DNA of 64,000 bases, taken from assembly GCF_000154225.1 (NCBI RefSeq), contig NZ_DS264586.1, positions 1,146,527-1,210,526 of the forward strand, read 5' to 3'. The DNA comes from Schaalia dentiphila ATCC 17982. GTDB lineage: Bacteria > Actinomycetota > Actinomycetes > Actinomycetales > Actinomycetaceae. The translations under genes and the position numbers were made by a program. The notes beneath the pieces are model-generated. The model was not told the origin of the DNA. It saw nothing but the letters and a program-made list of their open reading frames with translations, and ran no database searches. Shown here one piece after another: positions 36,025 through 44,259 of this stretch; position 1 is the stretch's first letter; each line of letters starts with the position of its first letter.

Positions 36025-37038
36025 TCAGTGTCCCTTCTTTGCGCGGATGGCGACCAGTACCTGGGCGACGACCTCGTCGATGACGCGCAGATCCGACCAA
36101 CGGACACGAATGACTGTCCACCCGGCGCGTTCGAGGTCTCTTTGTCGACGCTGCTCGGCCTCAATGCTGTCGTGGACTTCATCGACCGTATCCCCGTATT
36201 TGATGCGCCCGTCGAATTCGATAGCGATCTTCAGGTTGGGCAGTGCAATATCGATGAAGTACGTGTGGTCGGCAACCTGGACCTCTTCTTGAGTCGTCAT
36301 TCCTTCGATCCCCGCGCGCAGCAACGCGAGGAGGACCATGGCCTCGCCGGGAGACTCACATCCAGCGTCGGCACGATCAATCATCCATCGAGCCCGCTCG
36401 CGTCCGATGGTGTTGAGGGGAGTGCCAGCCAAGGTCTCGTGGAATTCTCCGCGCGCCTTCTCCTGGCGGGCACGCGACTCATCCTGATGGAAACGATCAA
36501 ACTGGCACGCCCGGGCCAACCCTGCGCAGGCGATGGGAAACCCGTGCTGTTCGTTTAGTAGACGAGCGCAATCAACGACAACTCGCGCAGGTGTCGCGAT
36601 GCGGAAGCCTAAGTACTCGATTGCTGGAACAGGATGGTTTGGTCGGCATGTGCTGATTGTAGTTCCGGGAACTTTAGTTCCATCAGGAGCTACAACATGA
36701 GGAAATACGATCCTTCGTGTTCCACTAGGGCTGCCTGTGTACACAAACAGATCCTTCAAGCGGCACTCGATCGGTAACCCCAGGAGAAAAGCGGCACTCG
36801 GTCCACTCAGGACATACGTGGGATAGCGGATACTCAGGGCGGCTAAACGCGCGATGAATGTAATTTCTTGGCGTTCGGTTGATGAGGTGTTGGTGAGGAT
36901 TCCCGCTGGCAGGTAAATGCCTGGCATAATCCTCAAAACGTCGCCGTTCTTTCTGAGGCGATGTAGTTGTACTTTCGTTCCATGAGTGCCAACAACGCGA
37001 AGCGACGATCTGACGAATGTGACGAGTTCAGGTAACAA
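36025..37038 (-). CDS. AbiEi-like N-domain plus DUF559 (Vsr/PD-(D/E)XK-like) C-domain protein
   Basis: 337 residues, TTG start (weakly supported; no better start upstream). The N-terminal part resembles the antitoxin/wHTH module of AbiEi-type proteins (KVQLHRLRKNGDVLRIMPG, YVLSGPSAAFLLGLP). The C-terminal ~110 residues have an endonuclease-like layout: E in SPGEAMVLLALLRAG, FIDIALPNLKIAIEFDG, then QRRQRDLERAGWTVIRVRW, as in DUF559/Vsr-like nucleases. GC is lower than in neighbouring genes. It lies between trkA and trkH, flanked on both sides by 42-bp repeat arrays, and a relic of its 3' end lies beyond array A. A defence or mobile-locus role is likely but unproven. Confidence 0.78.
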   Translation of the reverse strand: MLPELVTFVRSSLRVVGTHGTKVQLHRLRKNGDVLRIMPGIYLPAGILTNTSSTERQEITFIARLAALSIRYPTYVLSGPSAAFLLGLPIECRLKDLFVYTGSPSGTRRIVFPHVVAPDGTKVPGTTISTCRPNHPVPAIEYLGFRIATPARVVVDCARLLNEQHGFPIACAGLARACQFDRFHQDESRARQEKARGEFHETLAGTPLNTIGRERARWMIDRADAGCESPGEAMVLLALLRAGIEGMTTQEEVQVADHTYFIDIALPNLKIAIEFDGRIKYGDTVDEVHDSIEAEQRRQRDLERAGWTVIRVRWSDLRVIDEVVAQVLVAIRAKKGH

Positions 37039-37128
37039 TTGGACACCACCATGTGTAGCTGCGGATATGGGCCTGATTGATGGATGATCGCTCTCCGAGA
37101 GTGAGATGAGAAGCTGGAATTGTGCCCC

Positions 37129-37166
37129 TGTGGATAACTGGCGTTCAGCATCTCGCCTGTGGATAA
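37129..37166 (-). promoter_or_regulatory. Two perfect DnaA-box-like nonamers
   Basis: TGTGGATAA (TTATCCACA on the minus strand) occurs at 37129-37137 and again at 37158-37166, 29 bp apart, upstream of the AbiEi/DUF559-type gene. This is the strict DnaA box consensus. No replication gene is nearby, so an origin is not claimed. The short direct repeat context (CCTGTGGATAA) is shared. Confidence 0.4.
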
Positions 37167-37228
37167 GTCACGGTGATGGGAGTCGGCGGCCTGGGGGCGG
37201 TGCCGCCGGTTGTGTTTGTCGGCCGTTC

Positions 37229-37637
37229 GTGAAACCGGTGTCGCCTTTGTGGGTCTGGTTGGTGGGGGTCGTGAAACCGGTGTCGCCTTTGCGGGTGTGA
37301 ATGGGCCTGTTTTGGGTGGTTGGAGCCGTGCAGTGGTGTCGTGGGTTTCAAGCGCGAGTGTCGGCCGCCGTGCATTGGTGTCACGGGTTTCAAGTGTGAG
37401 TGTTGGCCGCCGTGCATTGGTGTTGTGGGTTTCATGCCGGGCTGTGTGGGGCCTTGTGGTGGTGAGATCGGTTGTGTTTGTCGGCCGTTGGTGAAACCGG
37501 TGTCGCCTTTGCGGGTGTGGTTGGCGCGGCGCGTGAAACCGGTGTCGCCTTTGCGGGTGTGAATGGGCCTGTTTTGGGTGGTTGGAGCCGTGCATTGGTG
37601 TCACGGGTTTCAAGTGCGAGTGTTGGCCGCCGTGCAA
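37229..37637. repeat. 42-bp-period repeat array B (pattern F2 R3 F2 R1 plus a partial)
   Basis: Eight intact cores of the same family as array A. Forward starts are 37230, 37272, 37492 and 37534; reverse starts are 37330, 37372, 37414 and 37592, with a truncated reverse unit at 37634. Spacings again are 42 (same orientation), 58 (forward to reverse) and 78 (reverse to forward). The last unit is cut by the trkH stop codon. Confidence 0.9.
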
Positions 37638-39200
37638 TTAGCCGATGATTGGCCGTTCTTCGGGCATGCGGATGACGCGGGAGCGCTCGCGCAGGGCGAG
37701 GGCCGCGGCCACCGTCATGGAGCCGGTACGGCCGGCGAACATGAGGAAAATAAGCACGTACTTGGCGCCGACGGGCAAGGCCGGGGTAATGCCGGTGGAC
37801 AGGCCTACGGTCGCGAACGCGGAGGCGGTTTCGAACAGGATGATGTCGAGAGAATAGTTCGTTATTGACAGCAGCAGGACGACGGACACGGCCACGAGGG
37901 CCAGGCCCAGCAGCGACACGGCAACCGCCAGTCGGACGGCGCTCGTGGGGATGCGACGCCCGAAGGTCTCGATGTCGCGGTCGCCTCGAGCCTCCGCGAT
38001 GACAGCCAAGACGAGAACGGCAAAAGTTGTGACCTTCACGCCACCCGCTGTGGATGCGGAGCCGCCGCCAATCATCATGAGGATGTCCTGCACGAAGTGG
38101 GTCTGGGACCGCATGGCGCCGACGTCCAGGGCGGACAGGCCGGACGAGCGCGAGTTAACGCCGGCAAGCATGGCGTTGAGGATCTTAGAAGGAGTGTCGA
38201 TCGCACCCAGGGTTGCGGGGTTGTTCCACTCGGTGAGCGCGAGGGCGAGCGCCCCCACGAATGCAAGGATCAGGTAGGTCGACAGGGTGAGCTTGGTGTG
38301 GAGTCGCCAACGCCGCGGTGTGCGCAGGTTCTTCGCGACGTCCATGATGACGGGGAAGCCGATGGCGCCCACGGTGGTGCCCAGGATGATGGGGATGAGC
38401 ATCCACCAGTCGGTGACATGGGGGGAGAGGCCTTCGGGCAGGATGACGAAGCCAGCGTTGTTGAACACGGAGATCGCCATGAAGACGGAGTCCCACACGG
38501 CGCGCACGGGGTCGATGCCCATCGATAGGAAGCGCGGGAGGAACATGGCGGCCAGGAGGGCCTGCATCGTCAGCGATGTCGCGATGACTGCTTTGAGCAG
38601 GAGGGAGATCTGGCCCATGGCGCCGGTGCCGGTTTCCTGCGTGGCGAGCATACGCTGGGTGAGGCCGAGGTGGCGTGAGACAGCGAATCCGAGGATCGAC
38701 GCAAGGGTCATGACGCCCAGGCCGCCGACGACGATGCCGGCGGCGATGACTGCCTGCCCGAAGGGGGACCAGTAGGTCGCGGTGTCGACGGTGGTCAGGC
38801 CGGTGACGCAGACGGCGGACACGGCGGTGAAGAGAACGTCGACGAAGGGGGCGGACGTGTCGGACGAGGAGGAGATTGGCAACATCAAGAGCGCCGTGAT
38901 GACGCCGATGATGAGCGCGAATGTGCCCAGAGCGAGGCGTGCGGGTGAATAACGGGCCTGCTTGGACAGCCACGCGCGCACGCGCTGCACAGTTGTGGTG
39001 GGTACCTCGCCGTGCGGGTTCTGGGGGCCTTCGGCGACTCGGCGTACGACGGGGGAGGGCTGCGGGTTCAGCGGTTCCTCCGAGAACACAGGGGACGAGG
39101 CCGTGGCGCGTCCGTGCATCAGGGACCGGGTGGCGCCGGGTTCGGGACGTAAGCGAGGGTTCTTGCCTCGCTGCTGACGACCCTTGTGTGCCGGTGCCAT
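37638..39200 (-). CDS. trkH: TrkH/KtrB-type potassium transporter membrane subunit
   Basis: 520 residues; ATG preceded by AAGGAG. After a ~80-residue basic/polar N-terminus there are about ten membrane segments and the pore/filter signatures of the family (VCVTGLTTVDTATYWS; NNAGFVILPEG; GGGSASTAGGVKVTTFAVL; ASAFATVGLSTGITP). It forms the K+ conduit regulated by TrkA. The product is intact and ends IRMPEERPIIG at the array B boundary. Confidence 0.93.
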   Translation of the reverse strand: MAPAHKGRQQRGKNPRLRPEPGATRSLMHGRATASSPVFSEEPLNPQPSPVVRRVAEGPQNPHGEVPTTTVQRVRAWLSKQARYSPARLALGTFALIIGVITALLMLPISSSSDTSAPFVDVLFTAVSAVCVTGLTTVDTATYWSPFGQAVIAAGIVVGGLGVMTLASILGFAVSRHLGLTQRMLATQETGTGAMGQISLLLKAVIATSLTMQALLAAMFLPRFLSMGIDPVRAVWDSVFMAISVFNNAGFVILPEGLSPHVTDWWMLIPIILGTTVGAIGFPVIMDVAKNLRTPRRWRLHTKLTLSTYLILAFVGALALALTEWNNPATLGAIDTPSKILNAMLAGVNSRSSGLSALDVGAMRSQTHFVQDILMMIGGGSASTAGGVKVTTFAVLVLAVIAEARGDRDIETFGRRIPTSAVRLAVAVSLLGLALVAVSVVLLLSITNYSLDIILFETASAFATVGLSTGITPALPVGAKYVLIFLMFAGRTGSMTVAAALALRERSRVIRMPEERPIIG

Positions 39201-39218
39201 CGATGCTCCTTAACGACT

Positions 39219-39245
39219 CTGCAACAAAAGTGGATAAAGTTGCAG
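39219..39245. promoter_or_regulatory. Inverted repeat in the trkH leader
   Basis: CTGCAAC (39219-39225) and GTTGCAG (39239-39245) are a perfect 7-bp inverted pair with a 13-nt gap containing TGGATAAA. The site lies ~19 bp upstream of the trkH start, in the region divergent from the HTH gene. It could be an operator or an mRNA hairpin; an AT-rich TATACTAAT-type segment lies further upstream. Confidence 0.35.
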
Positions 39246-39342
39246 TTTCCATGCGGTTAGGCATTAGTATATTTCGTGAGGCTACGTAAGCGGTGAACGA
39301 ATCGGGTTTAGCGCGCCTCGCGAGCATATCTGGGAGTCATTA

Positions 39343-39561
39343 ATGGAACAGCAGTCGGCGCCGCGCTTTATGACTGTCACGGAAGTGGCGGACATCATGC
39401 GCGTCTCTAAGATGACTGTGTACCGCTTGATTCACAGTGGCGAAATGCCCGCGATTCGCGTCGGAAAGAGCTTCCGAGTCCCGGAGGCTGCGGTCGCCCA
39501 GATGATCCAGGCCGGTATGGCAGATCACTCTGGTGACCAGGCTCGCGTCATTGGCGGGTAG
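39343..39561 (+). CDS. Excisionase/BldC-like helix-turn-helix DNA-binding protein
   Basis: 72 residues. A MerR-type winged helix-turn-helix fills residues 8-55 (MTVTEVADIMRVSKMTVYRL; SGEMPAIRVGKSFRVPEAAV). Small one-domain proteins of this kind are chromosomal regulators of the BldC class in actinobacteria, often beside the bS22 gene as here; they are not phage excisionases despite the family name. It is divergent from trkH. Confidence 0.85.
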   Translation: MEQQSAPRFMTVTEVADIMRVSKMTVYRLIHSGEMPAIRVGKSFRVPEAAVAQMIQAGMADHSGDQARVIGG

Positions 39562-39645
39562 TATAGGCACGATGTGCCCGGCTCGGGCACCCATCATCCA
39601 TCAGCGGTAGTACCTCTGCCGCACACACTACGAGGGAGGAACCCC

Positions 39646-39744
39646 ATGGGCTCCGTCATCAAGAAGCGCCGCAAGCGCATGGCGAAGAAGAAGCACCGCA
39701 AGCTCCTGCGCAAGACGCGTCACCAGCGTCGCAATAAGAAGTGA
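39646..39744 (+). CDS. Small ribosomal protein bS22 (AURKAIP1/COX24-type)
   Basis: 32 residues, MGSVIKKRRKRMAKKKHRKL followed by LRKTRHQRRNKK. It is nearly all Lys/Arg and matches the short bS22 protein found on actinobacterial 30S subunits. GAGGGAGG precedes the ATG and a strong terminator follows 8 bp after the stop. The gene is easily missed because of its length. Confidence 0.93.
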   Translation: MGSVIKKRRKRMAKKKHRKLLRKTRHQRRNKK

Positions 39745-39751
39745 GCGAGCG

Positions 39752-39777
39752 GAGGCCCGACCTTTTGGTCGGGCCTC
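39752..39777 (+). terminator. Terminator after bS22
   Basis: The arms GAGGCCCGACC and GGTCGGGCCTC form a perfect 11-bp stem with a TTTT loop, 8 bp after the bS22 stop. Confidence 0.85.
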
Positions 39778-39808
39778 TCGTGTATTCGGGGCCCTATACT
39801 TGGGTGTC

Positions 39809-40477
39809 ATGGACCGCACCATTATTCACGTTATGCGCCACGGCGAGGTGGACAATCCCGACGGTGTTTTGTATGGGCGGCTGCCCGGTTTTGGGCTGAC
39901 GGAGCTGGGGCATGCGATGGCTGCCCGCGCCGCTGAGTACCTGGTGGATTCGGGTGCGGATATTGCTCGCGTGATTTCGTCGCCGCTGCTGCGTGCGCAG
40001 TTGACGGCGGCGCCGACGGCGGCCGCGTACGACCTGGGCATTCAGTCGGATCCGCGCCTCATTGAGTCGGACAACGTCTTCGAGGGTCTGCCGGTGAACA
40101 CCAACCGCGCGATGCTGGCGAACCCTAAGTACTTCAAGTACTACTGCAATCCGCTGCGTCCCTCGTGGGGTGAGCCCTATCGGGATATTGCGTCGCGTAT
40201 GAGTGCGGCCCTCTCCTCGGCGCTGCGTGAGGCCCGGGGGCGTGAGGCACTCGTCGTGTCCCATCAGAATCCGATCGTGACGCTGACGCGCTTCGTGAAC
40301 GGCCAGCCGCTGGCGCACGCGCCGAAGTCGCGCCACTGTGCGCTCGCGTCGATCACGTCGTTTATTTTCTCGGGTGCGACGCTCGTGGGTACGTCCTACG
40401 CGGAGCCCGCGGCTGACCTGGTTGCGATGGCGAAGGACATGACGCCGGGGGACTCGCAGGCGGACTTGCGCCGCTGA
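39809..40477 (+). CDS. Histidine phosphatase (phosphoglycerate mutase-like) family protein
   Basis: 222 residues from the ATG at 39809. The phosphohistidine motif is MRHGEVD near the N-terminus, with the second catalytic His in VVSHQNPIVTL. Typical cofactor-independent-type small phosphatase features are seen (YGRLPGFGLTELG; VISSPLLRAQLTA). The substrate cannot be told from sequence. Its neighbours give no pathway context. Confidence 0.88.
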   Translation: MDRTIIHVMRHGEVDNPDGVLYGRLPGFGLTELGHAMAARAAEYLVDSGADIARVISSPLLRAQLTAAPTAAAYDLGIQSDPRLIESDNVFEGLPVNTNRAMLANPKYFKYYCNPLRPSWGEPYRDIASRMSAALSSALREARGREALVVSHQNPIVTLTRFVNGQPLAHAPKSRHCALASITSFIFSGATLVGTSYAEPAADLVAMAKDMTPGDSQADLRR

Positions 40478-40564
40478 CCGTGCTGGCCGGGGCGCCTCGC
40501 GTCGTGCCGCGACCGCGTCGCACCGCAGTGGGGTAGTGCCCGCGGCAGATGGCGTGAGCGTCGC

Positions 40565-40957
40565 TTAGTTGGCCTCGTCGCTGGAATCCTCGGCGGGGTC
40601 GGTCTCCTCATCCTTGGAACTCTTGCGCTGTTCCTGCGCGCGGCGCTCGTCCTCGCGGCGCTTGCGCTGGATGTCGCGCTCGAGACGGAACAGGAACTCC
40701 GGGTCGTCGTCGGGAGAGGAGGGGCGCTTGGGGGCTTCGGGCGCTCGGGTCTGCTTCTTTTCCTCGCGCGATACCCACCGCAGGACGAGCCAGGCGATGG
40801 GGCCGATGGCGGCGATCGTCGCGGTGAAGAGGATGATCATCAGCCAGATGGGCTTGGCGATCTTTCCGGGCATCTCGTCTTCGGGCGTGCGGTGCCAGTC
40901 GGCGGCAGCGTAGATGGTGACTGCGAGCATTGCGACGACAAAGACGATCCTGGCCAT
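40565..40957 (-). CDS. PLDc_N (phospholipase D N-terminal-like) membrane protein
   Basis: 130 residues. Two membrane helices (IVFVVAMLAVTIYAAADW and IWLMIILFTATIAAIGPIAW) surround the PLDc_N-type loop (KIAKPIWL), followed by a ~65-residue highly charged cytoplasmic tail (RDIQRKRREDERRAQEQRKS). There is no phospholipase catalytic motif; this is the stand-alone small form. The function is unknown. Confidence 0.8.
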   Translation of the reverse strand: MARIVFVVAMLAVTIYAAADWHRTPEDEMPGKIAKPIWLMIILFTATIAAIGPIAWLVLRWVSREEKKQTRAPEAPKRPSSPDDDPEFLFRLERDIQRKRREDERRAQEQRKSSKDEETDPAEDSSDEAN

Positions 40958-41033
40958 GCCCCTAGCATAGGGGCGTGGGCCGTCTCACGCTGGCGCGTTC
41001 ACTCCCGGAGCAATCGGAGGAGTCGCGCGGCGT

Positions 41034-41939
41034 TTAGGCGCGCGTGACGCGGGGGAGTGCTGCGTACGAGGGGGCGGCACCCGGTGCGAGGACCGCCGTC
41101 GACCCGGCACGGATGCCGTCGGCCACGGCCTCGGCGAAAGGCTTGCCGAGGGCCATGGCGGCCGCCAGCGCGCCCACGCACGCGTCCCCGGCCCCCGTGG
41201 TGTCCACGGCCTCGCCGAGCGTGAGGGCGGGGAAGTGCCCGGCCTCGCTGCCCGACGCCCACGCCGCGCCGTCCGCGCCGAGCGTCACCATGACGTGCTT
41301 GGGGCCGAGGCCTCGCAGCGCCCATGCGACGCCGATCGCCTCGGTGGGGCCGGCGGGGGCGGGCATGCCCAGCGTCAGGCCTGCCTCCGTCTCGTTGACG
41401 ACGAGAACGTCGACGCGCGCCATGAATGTGGCGTCGGTGGGGCGGGCGGGGGCCAGGTTGAGCAGGATGCGCGCGCCAAACGAGTGTGCCCACGCGAGGG
41501 CTTCGGCGTTGGCCTCGGCAGGGATTTCGGCCTGGAGGACGACGATGTCGGCGGGGGCGGGGAACAACGAGGCCTTGGCGGGCTCGACGGTCACGGTCGC
41601 GTTCGCCCCGGCGTCGAGGATGATCGTGTTCTCACCCGAGGAGTTGACAGTGATGAGCGCGGTCCCGGACGGCCCGTCGACCGCGCGTAGGTGGGTGACG
41701 TCCACGCCGTGAGACGCCAGCTCCGCGCGCAGGCGCTGGCCCGAGGGATCCGCGCCGACCGCGCCCACGAAGAAGACGGGGACCCCCGAATGCGCGGCGG
41801 CGGCCGCCTGGTTTGCGCCCTTGCCGCCGAGGCCGTAGGTGAGCGAGGTGCCCGAGAGTGTTTCGCCGGGGTTCGGGAAACGGTCGACGGTGACCGTGAC
41901 ATCCTGGTTGATGGAACCGACAACGATGACGCGAGACAT
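41034..41939 (-). CDS. PfkB-family sugar kinase, probable ribokinase
   Basis: 301 residues from the ATG at 41939 (AAGGAG 6 nt upstream). The PfkB signature 1 is seen (GLGGKGANQAAAAA) with GSINQDVTVTVDRFPNPGET at the N-terminus as in ribokinase. Signature 2, DTTGAGDACVGALAAAM, contains the catalytic Asp and anion hole. It phosphorylates a sugar, most likely ribose, at the expense of ATP. No transporter or regulator accompanies it, and the divergent neighbour is an MFS protein. Confidence 0.87.
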   Translation of the reverse strand: MSRVIVVGSINQDVTVTVDRFPNPGETLSGTSLTYGLGGKGANQAAAAAHSGVPVFFVGAVGADPSGQRLRAELASHGVDVTHLRAVDGPSGTALITVNSSGENTIILDAGANATVTVEPAKASLFPAPADIVVLQAEIPAEANAEALAWAHSFGARILLNLAPARPTDATFMARVDVLVVNETEAGLTLGMPAPAGPTEAIGVAWALRGLGPKHVMVTLGADGAAWASGSEAGHFPALTLGEAVDTTGAGDACVGALAAAMALGKPFAEAVADGIRAGSTAVLAPGAAPSYAALPRVTRA

Positions 41940-42124
41940 AGTGCTCCTTTGCGAGGGATGATTCATTGTGCCACGTCAGGGGCGGGACAGTGGCGACATT
42001 GAGCCCTGATGGACGCGCATGCGTGCGGGGAGTGATGGGCTATCAGAGTGTTAAGTTGAGCTTTATTTGCGCGCTAGTTTCCTGCAATACTGCTAAACGG
42101 TTGATTTGTGGTGAACTAATCGCC

Positions 42125-43558
42125 GTGCGCACGCTCCGCTTCTTCATCTCCTCTCGATCGGCAGGTCCCACCTGCCGCGTCGCCACCGTCCCCTCACAGG
42201 TCATCCGAGGGGCGGCCTCGGCCCCCGCGGTCAACTTGCGCACTGTCGCCACGGACGGCGAATACGCGGACGGGCCGGCGCGCGTGCTCCTGCCGCTTCT
42301 CGGCATCTACGCGCTCGGGACCGTCTCCCTCCAGGGGTTCAACCTGGTCTACCTGCGCGTCGCCCAGGACATTGGCGCGGGGGATGCCTCCGGCCTCATC
42401 ACGGCGATCCCCGGCATCGTCCTCGGCGTCGCCTGCTTCCTGTACGGAACCCTCGGTGACTTCATTCCGCTGCGCCGCATCGTCGATGCGGGGATCGCGC
42501 TGATCGTCGCGGGCTCCCTGCTCGGCTTCGTCTTCTCCTCGTCACTGGTCGGCGTCGTCGTCGCCCGAGCGCTCCAAACCCTCGGATACCAGGCCGCTGC
42601 CTCCGCGTACATGATCCTGGCGACAGCCATCCGTGACCCGAAGAAACGAGGCCTCTACGTCGGCCTCATGTGCGCGGCCTTCCAGGGCGGCACGGCGATC
42701 GGCATGCTGGCCGGAGGCATCCTCGCCGACATCAACTGGGCTCTGCTCCTCCTCATTCCCCTGGCCGGCCTCGCCTGCCTGCCGATCATGGGGCGTCGTG
42801 TCCCCGCGCGTGCCCGCGCCGGGCGTGTCGACGTCGTCGGCCTCGCGATCTTCTCCTCCCTGGCCCTGCTGCTCACCCTGGTCGCCGCGAACCCGCGCTG
42901 GTGGCTCATTGCGGGCCTCATCCTCGGCGGGGTCCTCTTCTGGCGCTACATCGGGCGTGCGCGCGCCCCCTTCATCACGCGTTCCTTCTTCACGAACGTG
43001 CCGTGGGCGCGCTCGATCAGCCTCATCGTGATTGTCTACTGCATGAACTTCACGGTTGCGCCCCTCATGAACGGAATCGGCGCAGCCAACTACGGGCTCA
43101 CGCCCGCCCAGGTGTCCGTGCGCCTCCTGCCCGCCTACTGCGTCGCCCTGGCCACCGCCATGACGTCGGGTGCCGTGATGGCTCGCATCGGGCGCGGGCG
43201 GACCGTGCGCGCATGCGTGACCCTCATCCTCGCGGGTACCGCCCTCATTGCGCTGTGCATGAGCATGGGCCCGTGGGTGATCACCGCCGCCATGTGCTTC
43301 ATCTACGCGGGCTTTGGTGCCCTGTTCACGCCCATCTACGACACGGTCTTCGCGACCGTCGCCCCCGGGCAGAACGGGCGTGCTGTCGCCATGAACGACC
43401 TCGCCATGCAGGGCAGCGCCGCGATCGGCATTGGCGTGTTCACGCCGATGCTCGCGACGGGCGCCTTCCGGGCCGTCGCTCTCGTCTGCGTCATCGCAGC
43501 AGCGACCGGCATCGCGGGTGACTGGCTGCACGAGTACCTGTACCGCCGGGGGCGCTGA
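42125..43558 (+). CDS. MFS transporter (drug-efflux-like)
   Basis: About 477 residues from GTG 42125; the start is uncertain because no strong ribosome site is visible and the frame is open back to 41966. Twelve or more helices and an MFS loop 2-3 motif are seen (YGTLGDFIPLRR) as well as PKKRGLYVGL after TM4-5, in the style of the DHA2/tetracycline-efflux group. Predicted proton-coupled export; the substrate is unknown. The last ~80 bp before the next cassette contain a copy of the menA 3' end. Confidence 0.82.
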   Translation: MRTLRFFISSRSAGPTCRVATVPSQVIRGAASAPAVNLRTVATDGEYADGPARVLLPLLGIYALGTVSLQGFNLVYLRVAQDIGAGDASGLITAIPGIVLGVACFLYGTLGDFIPLRRIVDAGIALIVAGSLLGFVFSSSLVGVVVARALQTLGYQAAASAYMILATAIRDPKKRGLYVGLMCAAFQGGTAIGMLAGGILADINWALLLLIPLAGLACLPIMGRRVPARARAGRVDVVGLAIFSSLALLLTLVAANPRWWLIAGLILGGVLFWRYIGRARAPFITRSFFTNVPWARSISLIVIVYCMNFTVAPLMNGIGAANYGLTPAQVSVRLLPAYCVALATAMTSGAVMARIGRGRTVRACVTLILAGTALIALCMSMGPWVITAAMCFIYAGFGALFTPIYDTVFATVAPGQNGRAVAMNDLAMQGSAAIGIGVFTPMLATGAFRAVALVCVIAAATGIAGDWLHEYLYRRGR

Positions 43559-43581
43559 CGGCGGGGGAGCGCAGAGCAGCA

Positions 43582-43614
43582 CCGGCCTCGTTGCTAGGAC
43601 AGGAGCAGCGCGAG
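43582..43614. repeat. Left copy of a 33-bp direct repeat (menA 3'-end relic)
   Basis: It matches 46652-46684 with 2 mismatches in 33 bp. The right copy covers the last seven menA codons including its stop and 12 bp beyond; the left copy has no menA gene attached. The two copies bracket the hydrolase/membrane-protein cassette. Confidence 0.85.
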
Positions 43615-43635
43615 CACGCGTGGTCGTGATGCCTG

Positions 43636-44259
43636 TCAGGTCGTGGGGGTAGGGATGAGCCAGTCGGGTCGGCGGCCCGGGATGTCGGCGAGCTGCTGAG
43701 GGTCGTCCGTTGATCCATCGGAGCTGAGCATTTCGGTCTCGTAGTGGAAGGAAGAACGCTTGGAATCACGGATGTAGGCGCTGGCGCTAATCCCGTAGGT
43801 GGGGTTCCGTGCGACGATCCAAGTCAATTTTCCTTCCTTGTCCGTCATTTGTTCGTCCACCGTGACCGTGAAGCCGAGAGGGGTCAGATGACTTTCAAAC
43901 GCCGTCCGTGCCTTGTCGACATTGTCTTCAAGAAAATAAATGGTTGGGGAATTGAGGCTGTAGAGTGTTTGATCTCCCGTTGGTTGGCTGGAAATCGCGT
44001 CGTCTCCATGGCGCAGCTCAAAGCTGTTCTCGTTGATGAGCTCGTTACGTACCTGGATCAGGGCCGGCTCGATATCGCGTCCAAAGTCCTCGATGGAGTG
44101 CATCTGCCCAGCCTGCTGAAGCTGCTCAGCGTGCCATGGATTCATCCCCGGAGTACCACCGAAAAACTCCGCGCATGAGGCGGTGCACAGCGCCAGGAGG
44201 GCGCAGGCGAGGAATGCGAGTGGTCGTGCTCCTCGGTGTGCCGGTGCCTGTTGTGTCAT
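43636..44259 (-). CDS. Lipoprotein, candidate immunity protein 2 of the DUF1023 hydrolase cassette
   Basis: 207 residues with a lipoprotein signal (FLACALLALCTASC, Cys at ~29). The mature part is a globular domain with EDFGRDIEPALIQVRNELIN near its start and DGSTDDPQQLADIPGRRPDW near its end. The same two motifs occur in the next gene, so the two are paralogues. Its start overlaps that gene's stop (ATGA). Placement outside the membrane, beside a candidate secreted hydrolase, suggests immunity; this is inference. Confidence 0.7.
   Translation of the reverse strand: MTQQAPAHRGARPLAFLACALLALCTASCAEFFGGTPGMNPWHAEQLQQAGQMHSIEDFGRDIEPALIQVRNELINENSFELRHGDDAISSQPTGDQTLYSLNSPTIYFLEDNVDKARTAFESHLTPLGFTVTVDEQMTDKEGKLTWIVARNPTYGISASAYIRDSKRSSFHYETEMLSSDGSTDDPQQLADIPGRRPDWLIPTPTT

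Larger units (their letters stand above)
37039..37637. other. Gene-free region holding DnaA-like boxes and repeat array B
   Basis: 599 bp with no supportable gene; open frames follow the 42-bp repeat period. It holds two TGTGGATAA sequences and repeat array B, which stops exactly at the trkH 3' end. Confidence 0.8.

Noticed and set aside
35404..37637. CRISPR array
   Set aside because: Regularly spaced direct repeats are present, but the spacers are conserved and not unique, both orientations alternate, and no cas genes are nearby.
35294..37637. His/Arg-rich or Gly/Val-rich repeat proteins encoded in the 42-bp arrays
   Set aside because: The open frames arise in several phases because 42 is divisible by 3. 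They have no ribosome sites, no common start and no hydrophobic or domain pattern.
35126..39200. Horizontal loss of trk function by disruption
   Set aside because: Both trkA and trkH are intact with good starts and complete motifs; only their adjacency is interrupted.
39343..39561. Phage excisionase
   Set aside because: No integrase or phage gene is nearby. The gene neighbours bS22, as BldC-like chromosomal regulators do.
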